Notes: generated by a model from the sequence alone, not told the origin. A DNA stretch of 64,000 nucleotides from Myxococcota bacterium (GCA_023150775.1 JAKLKE010000001.1:1-64000); one strand, 5' to 3'; positions 17,208 to 27,598 are shown, numbered from the stretch's first letter. A program made the numbers and translations.

Positions 17208-19350
17208 GTGAAGGTCGCAGGCGATCGGATTGGCCGCTTCCGCGTGGAGCGGTTTCTGGGGGCGGGCGGTATCGCCGAGGTCTACCAGGTGCGGCATGAG
17301 CTGCTTGACACCTCTCATGCCCTCAAGCTGTTGCCGATCGCCCGGCGTGGCCTCGCCAAGCGGCTCATTCAAGAGGGCCGCATCCAGGCCCAGCTCCAGC
17401 ACCCGAACGTCGTCAGCGTCACCGACGTGGTCGAAGAGCGCGGCCAGATCGGCCTCGTCATGGAGTATGTCGAGGGCACCAGCCTGGAGGAGCTGCTGCG
17501 GGAAGGCCGCGGCGCACGAGCGCGGCGTGCTGCACCGCGATCTCAAGCCCTCGAACGTGCTCCTGGCCGCAGACGGCGACGCCGTCGTGGCCAAGGTCGC
17601 CGACTTCGGCATCGCCAAGCTCGCCAGCGAGGAGGCCACGCTCAAGGCCACCCAAGGCGGCACCCCCATGGGCACGCCGGGCTACATGGCGCCGGAGCAG
17701 ATCACCGACTCCGCCATCGCCGACCAGCGCAGCGACGTCTTCGCCTTGGGCGCGATCCTCTACGAGATGCTCAGCGGCCAGCGCGCCTTCCGGGGCGGCA
17801 ACCTGCGTGAGCTCTTGGAGAACACGCTCACCGGCCGCTACATCCCGCTCCGCCGCCTCAACCCCAAGGTGGCCGAGTACCTGGAGCAGGTCACGGCGCG
17901 GGCGATGATGGTCTCCCCCGACGACCGCTTCCAGAACTGCATGGAGATGGCCCGGGCGCTGCACATCGAGTCGGAGATCGTGCCGCCGAAGGCCCTGCCC
18001 GCCCAGGTGGGTGAGGCCCCGGTGCTGCCGCCGCCGGTCACCCGCGCCGAGCTGAGCCGCTCCACCGTCGTCACGCCGCCCGCCGCGCCCCGCCGTGCCG
18101 CCCCGCCGCCGCCGCCTCCCCCGCAGCGCCAGGCGCCCCAGGCCCAGGCCGACGAGGACGACGACGACGCTCGGCCGACCTTGATGCCTGAAGACCTCCA
18201 AGAGATGGACGCGCCGCCTCTGCGCCGCACGCTCTCTCTGGACGCCCCGGCGGACGGCGCGGTGAACACCCTGCCCATCGACGAGATCACCGACGAGGTG
18301 AAGGTCGGCGGGCCCTCGGGCCTCGGGCACCTCACCGGCCTCGACCGCGCCTACGACCCCGAGGACGCGATCCCCACCTTCCACGCCCGGGGCATCAGCG
18401 CCGCTGAAGACACCTGGACGACGGACGACGAAGAGAACGCCGAGTTCGGCCTGCCCAACGCTGAGGCCGTGCCCACCGCCCGGGTGGAGAGCGTGAAGGG
18501 CCGCCGCCAGTCGTTCACCGTGCCGAACAACAAAGGCGCCGAGGCCCCGCCGCCCGCGCCAAAACCATCGGCGGCTCGGCCCTCGCCCCCTTCGCCCCTC
18601 GCCTTGCCGCCTCGGGCGGTGGTGCCGCCGGTGCGAGACGACGTGATGCCCACGCTCACCGACCCCTCGGGGCCTCAGCGTCGGCTCAACACCTCGGGCT
18701 CGGGCATCGACCAGCGCCGCTCGATGAACACCACCGGCGGCTCGGCCATCGAGAACATCGTTCGGGAGGCCCAGGCCAACGCCGCCAAAGACAAGGCGCC
18801 GCCCGAAGGAGACGGCGCGCTCTCCGGGATCCTCCGCACCCTCGGCCTCTTGATGATCCCCGTCTTTTTTGTGGTCGTCGCCGTGGGCGTCATGGGCGGC
18901 CTCGGGGCGAGCCAGCTCAACCAAGACGCCGAGACCACGGCCAAGGCCTATGAGCAGGTGAAGTCCGCCATCGAGCAGCAGCGGAGCGCCGTGGCCACCT
19001 TAAACTCCTACGGCGTAGACGTCTCCTCGTTAACGAAGCCGCTCCAGAACCTCAGCGACGCCGTCGCCACGGGCGACGGGGTCAAGATCGCCGACGCCAG
19101 CGGGGTGTTCAACGACGCGCTGCTGACGTTGTTGGAGAACGAGAAGAACAAGTACAGCGATCCCAAAGCGAAGCGCGCCTTGTCGGATGAGCAGATCGCC
19201 GAGGTGGGCAAACTCATCGCATCGCTGAACGGGGTCAAGAAGCCCCTCAGCGATTACAAGGCCGCCCGGCAGACCTGGGAGTCGTCGGCGAGCGGCGTCT
19301 TCGGCGCCGTCGCCATCGGCGTCGGGCTCGCGGATCCGCCCACGCCCTGA
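17208..19350 (+). pseudogene. Ser/Thr protein kinase with internal frameshifting deletion
   Basis: Frame 1: GRFRVERFLGAGGIAEVYQVRHE...LVMEYVEGTSLEELLREG; frame 2: AAHERGVLHRDLKPSNVLL...DFGIAKL...GTPGYMAPEQ; about 20-25 residues missing between; C-terminal TM. Confidence 0.85.
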
Positions 19351-19393
19351 CTCGGTCACGGCGCAATCTCTCCAACGACGTGGCGTCGTAAGA

Positions 19394-19816
19394 GTGACCC
19401 TTGGCCCACCTTGGCCCGGAGCGGTGATGTCCATCGTGAGCAGGCTCCGCGCCCTCCTTCGTTCGGCGCCTCCTCCGGCCCCCGCGCCGAGCGCGCCCGC
19501 CCCTCTCCCTCCTCGGAGCCCCACGATGCGCGCGCCGACCTCGACGATCCCCAGCCCCGACGTCCGCCGGGCCTTGCTGCTCTACAAGTACGACGCTTGC
19601 CCCTACTGTACCCGGGTCGCCCGGGCCATTGGTGAGCTGGGCCTCGACGTGCCCACACGAGACACGCTGATGGAGCGCGGCGCCCGGGACGAGCTCTACG
19701 CGGCGACGGGGCGCAGCCAGGTGCCCTGCTTGTTCATCGACGGCGTGCCGCTCTTGGAGTCCGCCGACATCATCGCCTGGCTGCGGGACTACGCCGGCCA
19801 AGGGGCGCGGAGCTGA
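19394..19816 (+). CDS. glutaredoxin / GST N-terminal-like protein
   Basis: LLLYKYDACPYCTRVARAIGELGLDV...GRSQVPCLFIDGVPLLESADIIAWL. Confidence 0.8.
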   Translation: MTLGPPWPGAVMSIVSRLRALLRSAPPPAPAPSAPAPLPPRSPTMRAPTSTIPSPDVRRALLLYKYDACPYCTRVARAIGELGLDVPTRDTLMERGARDELYAATGRSQVPCLFIDGVPLLESADIIAWLRDYAGQGARS

Positions 19817-19848
19817 CACCACCGCCACGTTCGCGGTAAAGTGTCGCC

Positions 19849-21057
19849 ATGATCATCGCCCTCGCTGTGCCCTTCTTCTTTCTGCTCGTGGCGCTGGAGC
19901 TCTGGTGGGCTCGGCGACAGGGGCGGGTCGTCCACGGTTACGCCGACTCCTTGGCCGACCTCTCCTGCGGCGTCGGCAGCCGCGTCGTGGACGCCTTGGT
20001 CGGCGCGGGGCTCTTAGGGGTGTACGCCCTGCTCTCAGCGCGCTTCTCGCTGGTGGACCTCAGCGATCAGCCCGTGCTGGGCTGGTTCTTGGCGTTCATC
20101 GGCGTCGATTTCTTCTACTACTGGTACCACCGCTTCTCGCACCGGGTGAACTTCGCCTGGGCCACCCACGTCGTGCACCACCAGTCTGAGGAGTACAACC
20201 TCATCGTCGCCCTGCGGCAGTCCTGGTTCACGAACCTCTACGGCTTCGTGTTTTACCTGCCCTTGGCCTTCGTCGGCGTCACGGCCACCCAGCTCGCGGT
20301 CTCTAGCGCCTTGAGCCTGCTCTACCAGTTCTGGATTCACACCCGGCTGATTGACCGAATGGGCTGGTTTGAGCGCTGGTTCAACACGCCGTCGCACCAC
20401 CGCGTTCACCACGGCCGAGACGCGCAGTACCTCGACAGCAACTACGCGGCGACGCTGATCATCTGGGACAAGATGTTCGGCACCTTCGTCCCGGAGACCA
20501 CGGAGCCCCACTACGGGATCGTGCAGCGGTTTCGGTCTTACGATCCGCTCTGGGCCAACATCGAGCCCCTGGTGACCCTCTGGCGCCGGGCGCGGGCGAT
20601 GCCCAAGCTCAAGGACGCGCTGTGGTTGTGGTTCGCCCCGCCGGAGTGGCACCCCGAGAGCGAGGCCGCGCCCGCGATCGGGGATCCACCGCCCGCGTTT
20701 GAGACCGGCCGATTTGGCGTCCGCGCCTACGCCTTGGGGGTCTTCGTGAGCGCCGTGGGCCTCACGATGTGGATGCTCGTGGCGTCCACCACCTTGCCCA
20801 CCGCCGCGCTCATGGCCTTGGCCGTGGCCTCGGTGTGGAGCCTCGCCGCCGTCGCCGCCGTGGTTGAGGAGCGCCCCGAGGCCCGGCGGCTGGAGGGCGC
20901 CCGGCTGCTCACGCTCACCTTCGTGGGCCTCGGTGGCCTCGGCTTCACGAACGACTCCACGGCCTTGGGCCTCGTGTTTTTGGCCTTGGGCCTGCCGTTT
21001 GTCCCCTTCTTCTTCACCCTCCGCGCCGCGGAGCCCAGCCAAGGTGTGACCGCTTGA
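19849..21057 (+). CDS. sterol desaturase / fatty acid hydroxylase family protein
   Basis: DFFYYWYHRFSHRVNFAWATHVVHHQSEEYN...SHHRVHHGRD histidine motifs. Confidence 0.9.
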   Translation: MIIALAVPFFFLLVALELWWARRQGRVVHGYADSLADLSCGVGSRVVDALVGAGLLGVYALLSARFSLVDLSDQPVLGWFLAFIGVDFFYYWYHRFSHRVNFAWATHVVHHQSEEYNLIVALRQSWFTNLYGFVFYLPLAFVGVTATQLAVSSALSLLYQFWIHTRLIDRMGWFERWFNTPSHHRVHHGRDAQYLDSNYAATLIIWDKMFGTFVPETTEPHYGIVQRFRSYDPLWANIEPLVTLWRRARAMPKLKDALWLWFAPPEWHPESEAAPAIGDPPPAFETGRFGVRAYALGVFVSAVGLTMWMLVASTTLPTAALMALAVASVWSLAAVAAVVEERPEARRLEGARLLTLTFVGLGGLGFTNDSTALGLVFLALGLPFVPFFFTLRAAEPSQGVTA

Positions 21058-21641
21058 GCCCCGAGGCCACCGACCCCCACGTCGAGCGCACCGACACCGG
21101 CGAGCGCACCTCACCCCGGTCGATCTTTGAGGCACTGGACGAGGTCGGCACCAACCTCGGCCCCGATCCTGCGCACTTAGACGCGTCCACGAGCTTAGAG
21201 ACCTCGGGCCGTGAGCGCACCCGCCCTGAGCTCGTGCGCCCGACGCCGGGGCACGCCGGGGCCCTGCTCACCCGGCTGATGGCGCCGACGAGCGCCCCCG
21301 ACCCGCTCCGTTACGCCGCCGTCGAGGGCAGCCCGGCCTTGTGGGTGATAGAGCGGCTCGCGGAGGAGGCCCTCGACCCGGTGACCTTGCCCGAGCCTCC
21401 TCTAGACCTTCGCCCGCCCACTCCGCCCCCTGAGCCCGAGCCCGGCGAGGTCACCGCGCCTTGGCCCGCGCCCCCTCGCCCGGTGAACCTCATGAGCCCC
21501 CCGAACGCCTCCACCGAGACCCCAGCCCCTCGCGCCGAGCCGCGGCCCCCGGCCACCCAAGACGGCTGGGACGGGCGCTGGCTCGTCGTCGCCGCCTTGG
21601 TGATCGTGGTGCTCTCCGGCCTGTTTATGGCGAAGTACTAG
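21054..21641 (+). CDS. hypothetical protein with C-terminal TM
   Basis: Overlaps the preceding gene by 4 nt; C-terminal WLVVAALVIVVLSGLFMAKY. Confidence 0.55.
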   Translation: MSPEATDPHVERTDTGERTSPRSIFEALDEVGTNLGPDPAHLDASTSLETSGRERTRPELVRPTPGHAGALLTRLMAPTSAPDPLRYAAVEGSPALWVIERLAEEALDPVTLPEPPLDLRPPTPPPEPEPGEVTAPWPAPPRPVNLMSPPNASTETPAPRAEPRPPATQDGWDGRWLVVAALVIVVLSGLFMAKY

Positions 21642-21663
21642 CCGCGACGCTCAGCCCGCCTGC

Positions 21664-22653
21664 TCAGCCCGGCGTCGTGAGCTTGGCGAAGGGCAGGTTC
21701 GTGACCCCGCCGTCCATGAACGCGGGGATCCAGATGAGCTGGCCCTCAGCGTCTACGGCGAGATCCGCCGGGCCCTTGTGCGCCGGGACGGTCGCCTTGA
21801 GCGCGCCGTCGGCGCCGAGCACAAAGACCGACTCCGCGCCCCAGCTCGACACGACGAGCTCACCGCTCGGCAGCCAGCCGAGGCCGTCGAGGCCGCCCTT
21901 GGGCACGCTCGCCCAAGGCTTGATCTCCCCGGTCGCCGAGACCGAGACGAGGCGGCCCTCGCCGCCCTCATCATCAAAGCGGCCGACGAGCACCCCCTCC
22001 CCCTGCGTCGTGACGCCGTTGGGCAGGCCCAGGCCCGGCCCGCTGGCGACCTTCGTGGCCACCCCGGCGGCGTCGATGCGCCAGATCGCCGCGCTGCCCG
22101 TGGGCTCGGCGCCGGTGTCGGTGAACTTGAGGCCGGAGTCGCTCACCCACAGGCCGCCCGCGCCGTCGGCGACGAGGTCGTTCACGAAGGTGGCGCCGGC
22201 GAGGGGGATGTCGTCGCCTTGTTTGCCGTCGGCGGCGTTGAAGCGGCGGACCTTGTCGATGTCGGCGACGTAGAGCCAGTCGCCGATCCGGGCCATGCCT
22301 TTGGGGCCGTCGAGCTTGACCTCGTCTTTGGCGCCGTCGATGCCCGTGGCCTTGAGGCAGGCCGCCACCCCTTGGGCGCGGGCGCAGGTGAGCTCAGCGG
22401 TCATGATCCGGCCGTCGTCGTTCTGATCCGTGGGGGAGCCGCCGATCACCGAGATCCACATGCGGTCGCCGTCGATGAGCACGGACTCGGGCTTGTCCAA
22501 GGGGCGCAGAGGGTCGGCGACGGCGGGGGCCTCGGGGGCCTTGACCTCGGGGGCGGGCGGCTCGGCGGGGGGCGTCTCGACGACGGGCGGCGCCTCGTCG
22601 CAGGCGACGGTGAGGGTGAGGGCGAGGGCGACGAAGGACAAGCGGACGGGCAT
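21664..22653 (-). CDS. SMP-30/NHL-like beta-propeller lipoprotein
   Basis: LTLTVACDEAPP lipobox; repeated DGAGGLWVSDSG / SATGEIKPWASVPKGGLDGLGW propeller-like segments. Confidence 0.65.
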   Translation of the reverse strand: MPVRLSFVALALTLTVACDEAPPVVETPPAEPPAPEVKAPEAPAVADPLRPLDKPESVLIDGDRMWISVIGGSPTDQNDDGRIMTAELTCARAQGVAACLKATGIDGAKDEVKLDGPKGMARIGDWLYVADIDKVRRFNAADGKQGDDIPLAGATFVNDLVADGAGGLWVSDSGLKFTDTGAEPTGSAAIWRIDAAGVATKVASGPGLGLPNGVTTQGEGVLVGRFDDEGGEGRLVSVSATGEIKPWASVPKGGLDGLGWLPSGELVVSSWGAESVFVLGADGALKATVPAHKGPADLAVDAEGQLIWIPAFMDGGVTNLPFAKLTTPG

Positions 22654-22752
22654 CGGGGGCTCCCAGGAGGGCGCCGACGCGGAGCTGCGGGGGCGCGGAT
22701 CTTCCTCTTGCGCCTTGAACCCAAAGATTGCAATCCTTCACCCAGCAAATCA

Positions 22753-22772
22753 AATTGAACGATCGTTCAATT
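22753..22772. promoter_or_regulatory. perfect 20-bp palindrome AATTGAACGATCGTTCAATT, probable TetR operator
   Basis: Self-complementary; in the divergent intergenic region upstream of tetR. Confidence 0.7.
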
Positions 22773-22804
22773 CTCCGTTGCGGCCCTCGGCGCGCCGTTG
22801 TACA

Positions 22805-22826
22805 CTGTTGAACAGTCGTTCAACAG
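22805..22826. promoter_or_regulatory. second TetR operator CTGTTGAAC-AGTC-GTTCAACAG
   Basis: 9-bp inverted arms, shares TTGAAC...GTTCAA with the first site, 8 bp before the start codon. Confidence 0.7.
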
Positions 22827-22833
22827 GATCCTC

Positions 22834-23418
22834 ATGGTCGCCCCCCGAGACGCCGAGCGCACCCGAGACCTCCTCCTCGACGCGGGCCTGGCCTGCTTCG
22901 CCGAGCGTGGTTTTGACGGCACCTCCATCCGCGCCATCGCCGCGCGGGCCGGGCTCTCCTTGGGCCTGCTCTACCACTACTTCCCCAGCAAAGAGGCCCT
23001 GCTGCACGAGCTGATGACGCGCAGCGGCGGGCTCATCCAGGCGGTGTTTGTGGAGGTGGCCGCCGAGCCCGACGCCCAGCGGCGCCTGGAGTCTCTCGTG
23101 CGGGTCTCGATCCGCTCCATGCGGGATCACCTGCCGTTCTACCAGCTCTCGGCGAAGATGCGCGCCCAGCCCGAGGTCATGGGGGCGCTCGCCGAGCACA
23201 TCCCGGCGTTTGAGGCCGCCTTGGTCGCCCAGTTCACGGCCTTGCTCGACGAGGTCGGCATGGAGGCCCCCGAGGCCCACGCCCGGCTGCTCATCGCCAC
23301 CCTGGACGGCGTGTGTTTTCAGTTCGCCACCGCGCCAGAGACCTACCCCTTAGACGACGTCGGCGAGCGCATCCTCGCCCTGCTCACCACCCCACCCGCT
23401 CCCCGAGGCAAACGATGA
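22834..23418 (+). CDS. TetR/AcrR-family regulator
   Basis: RTRDLLLDAGLACFAERGFDGTSIRAIAARAGLSLGLLYHYFPSKEALLHELM. Confidence 0.93.
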   Translation: MVAPRDAERTRDLLLDAGLACFAERGFDGTSIRAIAARAGLSLGLLYHYFPSKEALLHELMTRSGGLIQAVFVEVAAEPDAQRRLESLVRVSIRSMRDHLPFYQLSAKMRAQPEVMGALAEHIPAFEAALVAQFTALLDEVGMEAPEAHARLLIATLDGVCFQFATAPETYPLDDVGERILALLTTPPAPRGKR

Positions 23419-24245
23419 GCGCCACCGCCACCGCCGCGACCCCCACCCCCGCCGTTCCTTGGCGCCGCATCCAGTTTGTGGAGCTGGAGGACCTGCCCTG
23501 GTTCCCCGCGCCCTGGCGAGACGCCGGGACGAGCTACCTCAACCTCATGGTGACCGTCTCCGGCCAGGCCAAGCTGCTCGTGCCCAAGCTCGCTGAAGCC
23601 GTCGAGCGCTCGGGCGCCACCCAGCTCGTTGACCTCTGCGCCGGGGGCGGCGGCCCCTTGCCCGTGCTCATCCGGGGCCTCAGCGAGCGCGGCCTGCCCG
23701 TTCACGCCGTGGTGACCGACCTCTACCCCAACGTCCCCGCGCTCAACCGCGTCGCCGAGGCCAGCGACGGCCTCATCCGTGTGGAGTCCCGCTCCGTAGA
23801 CGCCGCGAACGTGCCCGCCGATCTCCCCGGCCTGCGCGTGATCTTCAACGCCTTCCACCACCTGCCCGAGCCCGTGGCCCGGTCTGTCCTCGCCAGCGCC
23901 GTCAAAGACGAGCAGCCCATCGTGATCATGGAGGTCGTCGAGCGCTCCGTGGTGCAGCTCATCGGCATGATCCTCGCCCCGATCTTCTTCTTGTTCGCCC
24001 TGCCCTTCTTGCGGCCCTTCCGCTGGAGCTGGGTGTTCTGGACCTACATCATCCCCGTCTTGCCCTTCTTCGTGTTCTGGGACGGCGTCGTCTCCACCCT
24101 GCGCATCTACAGCGTGGGTGAGCTGCACGAGCTGGTGAGCCGCCTCGACGCCCCGGGCTGGACCTGGGACATCGGCCAGATCCCGCTGGGCCAAGCCCCG
24201 GCGAAGGCGACGTACCTGGTGGGCCTGCCGCCGCGCCGGGTGTAA
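23415..24245 (+). CDS. SAM-dependent methyltransferase-like protein with hydrophobic segment
   Basis: TQLVDLCAGGGGPLPVLI...VVTDLYPN...RVIFNAFHHLPEP; internal TM-like FFLFALPFLRPFRWSWVFWTYIIPVLPFFVFW. Confidence 0.75.
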   Translation: MSATATAATPTPAVPWRRIQFVELEDLPWFPAPWRDAGTSYLNLMVTVSGQAKLLVPKLAEAVERSGATQLVDLCAGGGGPLPVLIRGLSERGLPVHAVVTDLYPNVPALNRVAEASDGLIRVESRSVDAANVPADLPGLRVIFNAFHHLPEPVARSVLASAVKDEQPIVIMEVVERSVVQLIGMILAPIFFLFALPFLRPFRWSWVFWTYIIPVLPFFVFWDGVVSTLRIYSVGELHELVSRLDAPGWTWDIGQIPLGQAPAKATYLVGLPPRRV

Positions 24246-24273
24246 GCTGAGCGCGCCCTACCCCGGAGCGCCG

Positions 24274-24789
24274 ATGCCCTTCCTGAGCGTGATGCAGACC
24301 TACTTTCGTGGCGAGCGCATCGAGAGCCTCTACCTGCTCGTGCCCTATGGCCTCGCCTGCCTGGCCTTCGCCGCCGTCGCCGTGCGCGCCGAACGAAACG
24401 CCTTCGGCTGGGGCATCGCCGTACCCTTCGTGCTGCTCGGCCTCATCGGCGTAGGTGTCGGCGGGGGCGTCGGCCTACGCACAGACGCCCAGGTGGCCGA
24501 GCTCACCCAGAAGCTCGACGAGAGCCCCGAGGCCCTGCTCGCCGTCGAGCGCCCACGCATGGCCCAGGTCAACCGCAACTGGCCGATCTACCTCGGCGGC
24601 TACCTGCTGTTCATCGTGCTCGGCGCGGGCCTACGTTTTGGCCTACACGCCGACTGGGCCCAGGGCCTCGGCATCGGCCTGCTGTTCTTCGGGGCGTCGG
24701 GGCTGATCATCGACGGCTTCGCCGAGCGGAGGGCGAAGGTGTACACTGAGGCGTTGGAGGGCTTGGCCAAGGAGAGGGGGCTGCCTTAG
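24274..24789 (+). CDS. small membrane protein
   Basis: Four hydrophobic segments (LACLAFAAVAV, AVPFVLLGLIGVGVGGG, IYLGGYLLFIVLG, GIGLLFFGASGLII). Confidence 0.65.
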   Translation: MPFLSVMQTYFRGERIESLYLLVPYGLACLAFAAVAVRAERNAFGWGIAVPFVLLGLIGVGVGGGVGLRTDAQVAELTQKLDESPEALLAVERPRMAQVNRNWPIYLGGYLLFIVLGAGLRFGLHADWAQGLGIGLLFFGASGLIIDGFAERRAKVYTEALEGLAKERGLP

Positions 24790-24798
24790 GCCTTGATT

Positions 24799-24814
24799 GG
24801 TTGACCAATCAACC
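24799..24814. repeat. dispersed hairpin copy C
   Basis: GGTTGACCAATCAACC. Confidence 0.8.
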
Positions 24815-24905
24815 TCAACGCCTCGTTGAGCACGGCCTCCTCGCTGAGCGGCGCGAGCTTCGCTTTGACGTGGAGCATGCTCACCTTGGCGTCGATCAGG
24901 GTCGC
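24799..24905 (-). pseudogene. remnant of the 3' end of a glycosyltransferase-9 gene
   Basis: Minus-strand translation DAKVSMLHVKAKLAPLSEEAVLNEALRLIGQPIK aligns to the C-terminus of 28330-29226 ([34 protein letters not shown]). Confidence 0.8.
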
Positions 24906-25129
24906 AACATCGGCACAAGTAACCAATTTAGTTTAGTAATCTCGGAAACTTTGCGATTCAGAAGAAAAACTTCATACGCTTCCTTATGCCCTTTTACCAC
25001 TGGCTGTGCTAACTTCAAGCTGAGCATCTACGCTACAGGTCACTTGTCAAGACAAGATCCATCTTCACGCCTACATGGCCCCCATCCCTTAAGTCGACTC
25101 TGATACCAACCATTCAAAGCGAGGTTCTC

Positions 25130-26470
25130 ATGTCAGATCTGTTCCCGGGTGAGAAGTTCGAGCTAGAGAGTTCCTCCAATGACGCTTCTACTAGAATCGA
25201 TGACGATTTCGTCAACGCGAAGTATGAACGTGGTGACATTCGAATCGTAACAGAACAAGCTCGTTACCCGCTCACATCTATTGTCTCTATGCTTGATTCA
25301 GGAAACTATGAACTGAATCCAGAGTTCCAGCGGCGCCATAGATGGCTCAACGAGCGGAAGTCTCGTCTAATCGAATCATTCATCATGAATGTACCCATCC
25401 CGCCAATTTTCTTATATGAGGCCAGCTACTCGAAATACGAAGTAATGGATGGCCTACAGCGTCTCACGGCAATCTCCGAATTTTATCGGGGCGAATATGC
25501 ACTATCGGGCCTGCGCGAATGGCGTGAACTTAATGGAAAGCACTACCGAGACCTGCCTGAACAGGTTCGGCGTGGCATAGATCGTCGATATCTCTCGTCA
25601 ATCATTCTACTACGAGAGACCGCAAAGAACGAGAAGGAGGCCCAATTTTTAAAGCAGATGGTATTCGAACGAATCAATAGCGGTGGAGAGAAGTTGGAAC
25701 CACAAGAGTCACGAAATGCGCTCTATAGTGGCCCATTAAATAAGTTATGCATTAGCCTCGCGGAGCTGCCCTCTTTTCGAAGGATGTGGGGAATCCCCGA
25801 ATGGGAGGACTTTAAGATTGACCAGTCTCAACCGGTTAGAGAGCCGGAAGACATCTCACCTGACGCCGATGAAGACCTAAGCGAGCAATCCAAAGACAAC
25901 GAACAGCAGGTCGATGATTCTTCGCACAACGACGGTGCTCAGCCGCTACTCAACAAGTTTGAGCATGCTCTTCGTATTCATCCTCTCTACCGTACCATGG
26001 GCGATGTTGAACTCGTTCTTCGATTTTTCGCCTTTCGCCAGTACAGCAACTTTCCAGAAGACCGGTTAAGGGACTACTTGGACTTTTATCTAAAACATGG
26101 CAACTCTCAGTTCTCCGACGAATTGCTTGAAAGACTCAAACAACTCTTCGTCAGCACATCGGACTTGGCATACAACGTGCTAGGAGTTCATGCATTTTAT
26201 CTGTGGCGACCAAGAGTTAACTCTAGATCGGGATGGGTTGAGTTCGAAAGGCCGACAAAGGTGGTCTATGATCCTCTGATGTGGGCATTCAGTCTCAGCC
26301 TCGAACACGGAGATGTCCTCAAACAACGCAGAGATGATTTCGCGGCCCAACTGAAGGACTTGTATCAAACTCATCGCACTGCGTTCGCCGGAAGAAGTAC
26401 CAACAAGTCCGACACCGTTCAACGTAGAGATCTTATCCTAGCCGTCATTAAACGAGTTGTGCACGGATAA
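25130..26470 (+). CDS. DUF262-domain (ParB/sulfiredoxin-like fold) protein
   Basis: NPEFQRRHRWLNERKSRLIESFIMNVPIPPIFLYE...YEVMDGLQRLTAI; low GC. Confidence 0.88.
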   Translation: MSDLFPGEKFELESSSNDASTRIDDDFVNAKYERGDIRIVTEQARYPLTSIVSMLDSGNYELNPEFQRRHRWLNERKSRLIESFIMNVPIPPIFLYEASYSKYEVMDGLQRLTAISEFYRGEYALSGLREWRELNGKHYRDLPEQVRRGIDRRYLSSIILLRETAKNEKEAQFLKQMVFERINSGGEKLEPQESRNALYSGPLNKLCISLAELPSFRRMWGIPEWEDFKIDQSQPVREPEDISPDADEDLSEQSKDNEQQVDDSSHNDGAQPLLNKFEHALRIHPLYRTMGDVELVLRFFAFRQYSNFPEDRLRDYLDFYLKHGNSQFSDELLERLKQLFVSTSDLAYNVLGVHAFYLWRPRVNSRSGWVEFERPTKVVYDPLMWAFSLSLEHGDVLKQRRDDFAAQLKDLYQTHRTAFAGRSTNKSDTVQRRDLILAVIKRVVHG

Positions 26471-26510
26471 GCCAGACTCCAACTGCACTTCGACGACGGG
26501 AGATTTTAGC

Positions 26511-27510
26511 ATGCTCATGACCAACTCGCTTCGCAAGTTCACTGAGACTATCAACGCAGTGCGTCTACAGATTCAGTTGGAGGCACTTGTTAGTGCACCT
26601 CCTGCGTCGCAAGCGATTGATGCATGGCTACAGACTCACTCCACAAAATACAAACAATTCAACTATGTGTCACAAGTCATATTGCTGTACGGAGCCATCG
26701 AACGCTATATGGAGTCTATTATCGTAGAATACCTGGAGAACCTAGTTCGACATACAGCAGAACATAAGGATCTCCCCAAGACGATACGGGATAACCACAA
26801 GCGGCGCTCGATCGAACTACTAAATGGCCTAATGCGCGGCGATCAGCGATTCAGCTCCGTGCAACACATCGATATATTCGATAGACTTTTCAAATGGGAG
26901 CAGCTGGAACAAAACGCAACACAGAGTCCATCGGCAATAAATGCGCACGCGTTCGCTCAACACAAAACGATCCGCGTATCGACCGCCCATGGTAAAAGAC
27001 TATGGAAATGCGAAGGGAGTGTCCATCAACAACACGCCTCTCGACGTTCTCTTCAACGAAGTTGATTCCTTGGCAGACGACCGAAATCTTGTCGCACACG
27101 GAAATACTGACAATATTGTAGGCACAACAGTGATCGAATCATGGACAGATTCAGTGGAGGTGTTTTGCCAAGCCATAGACCATATTGTACTGTGTCGAAT
27201 TTTAGCTCTCAAATGCGCACAAGCACCTGAAATCACCCCGCTCCATGTACTCCAAAATCGAGGCGCACAACTCAATCACTCCGTAATTTGCTTCTCCCTC
27301 AACAGCGGATCCATCAGACGTGGCGATATACTTTTGCGTCTAAAGGCAAATGAGGTTGCTGACATGTCGTATATTTTGGAGATTCAGGTAGATTCCACGT
27401 CACTCTCCGAAGTTACTGGTGGTCCCAATGTAGAAGTTGGCGTTGAGGCCCATTTCAAACAATCTCTACCCTCAAGTGGGACCAAATTTAAGTACATTGA
27501 GGAATATTAG
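26511..27510 (+). pseudogene. HEPN-domain (MAE_28990 / RiboL-PSP-HEPN-like) protein, split by a 1-nt frameshift
   Basis: Frame 0 to ~26995, frame +1 afterwards; second half contains DDRNLVAHGN, the HEPN RxxxxH-type motif; AAAA tract at 26993-26996. Confidence 0.7.
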
Positions 27511-27598
27511 CCTATTGGTATGCATATCCGCGTTCAAACGAGCGCGGCGCGCGCGTCGCCCTTAAGATCGCCAAACACATCCTGAATGGAGTGCGCTG

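Noticed and set aside
17458-18924. 488-aa minus-strand ORF
   Set aside because: Antisense of the kinase C-terminal half.
25130-26470. DUF262 protein considered as GmrSD/BrxU type IV restriction enzyme
   Set aside because: No DUF1524 HNH nuclease domain visible in the ORF or next to it.
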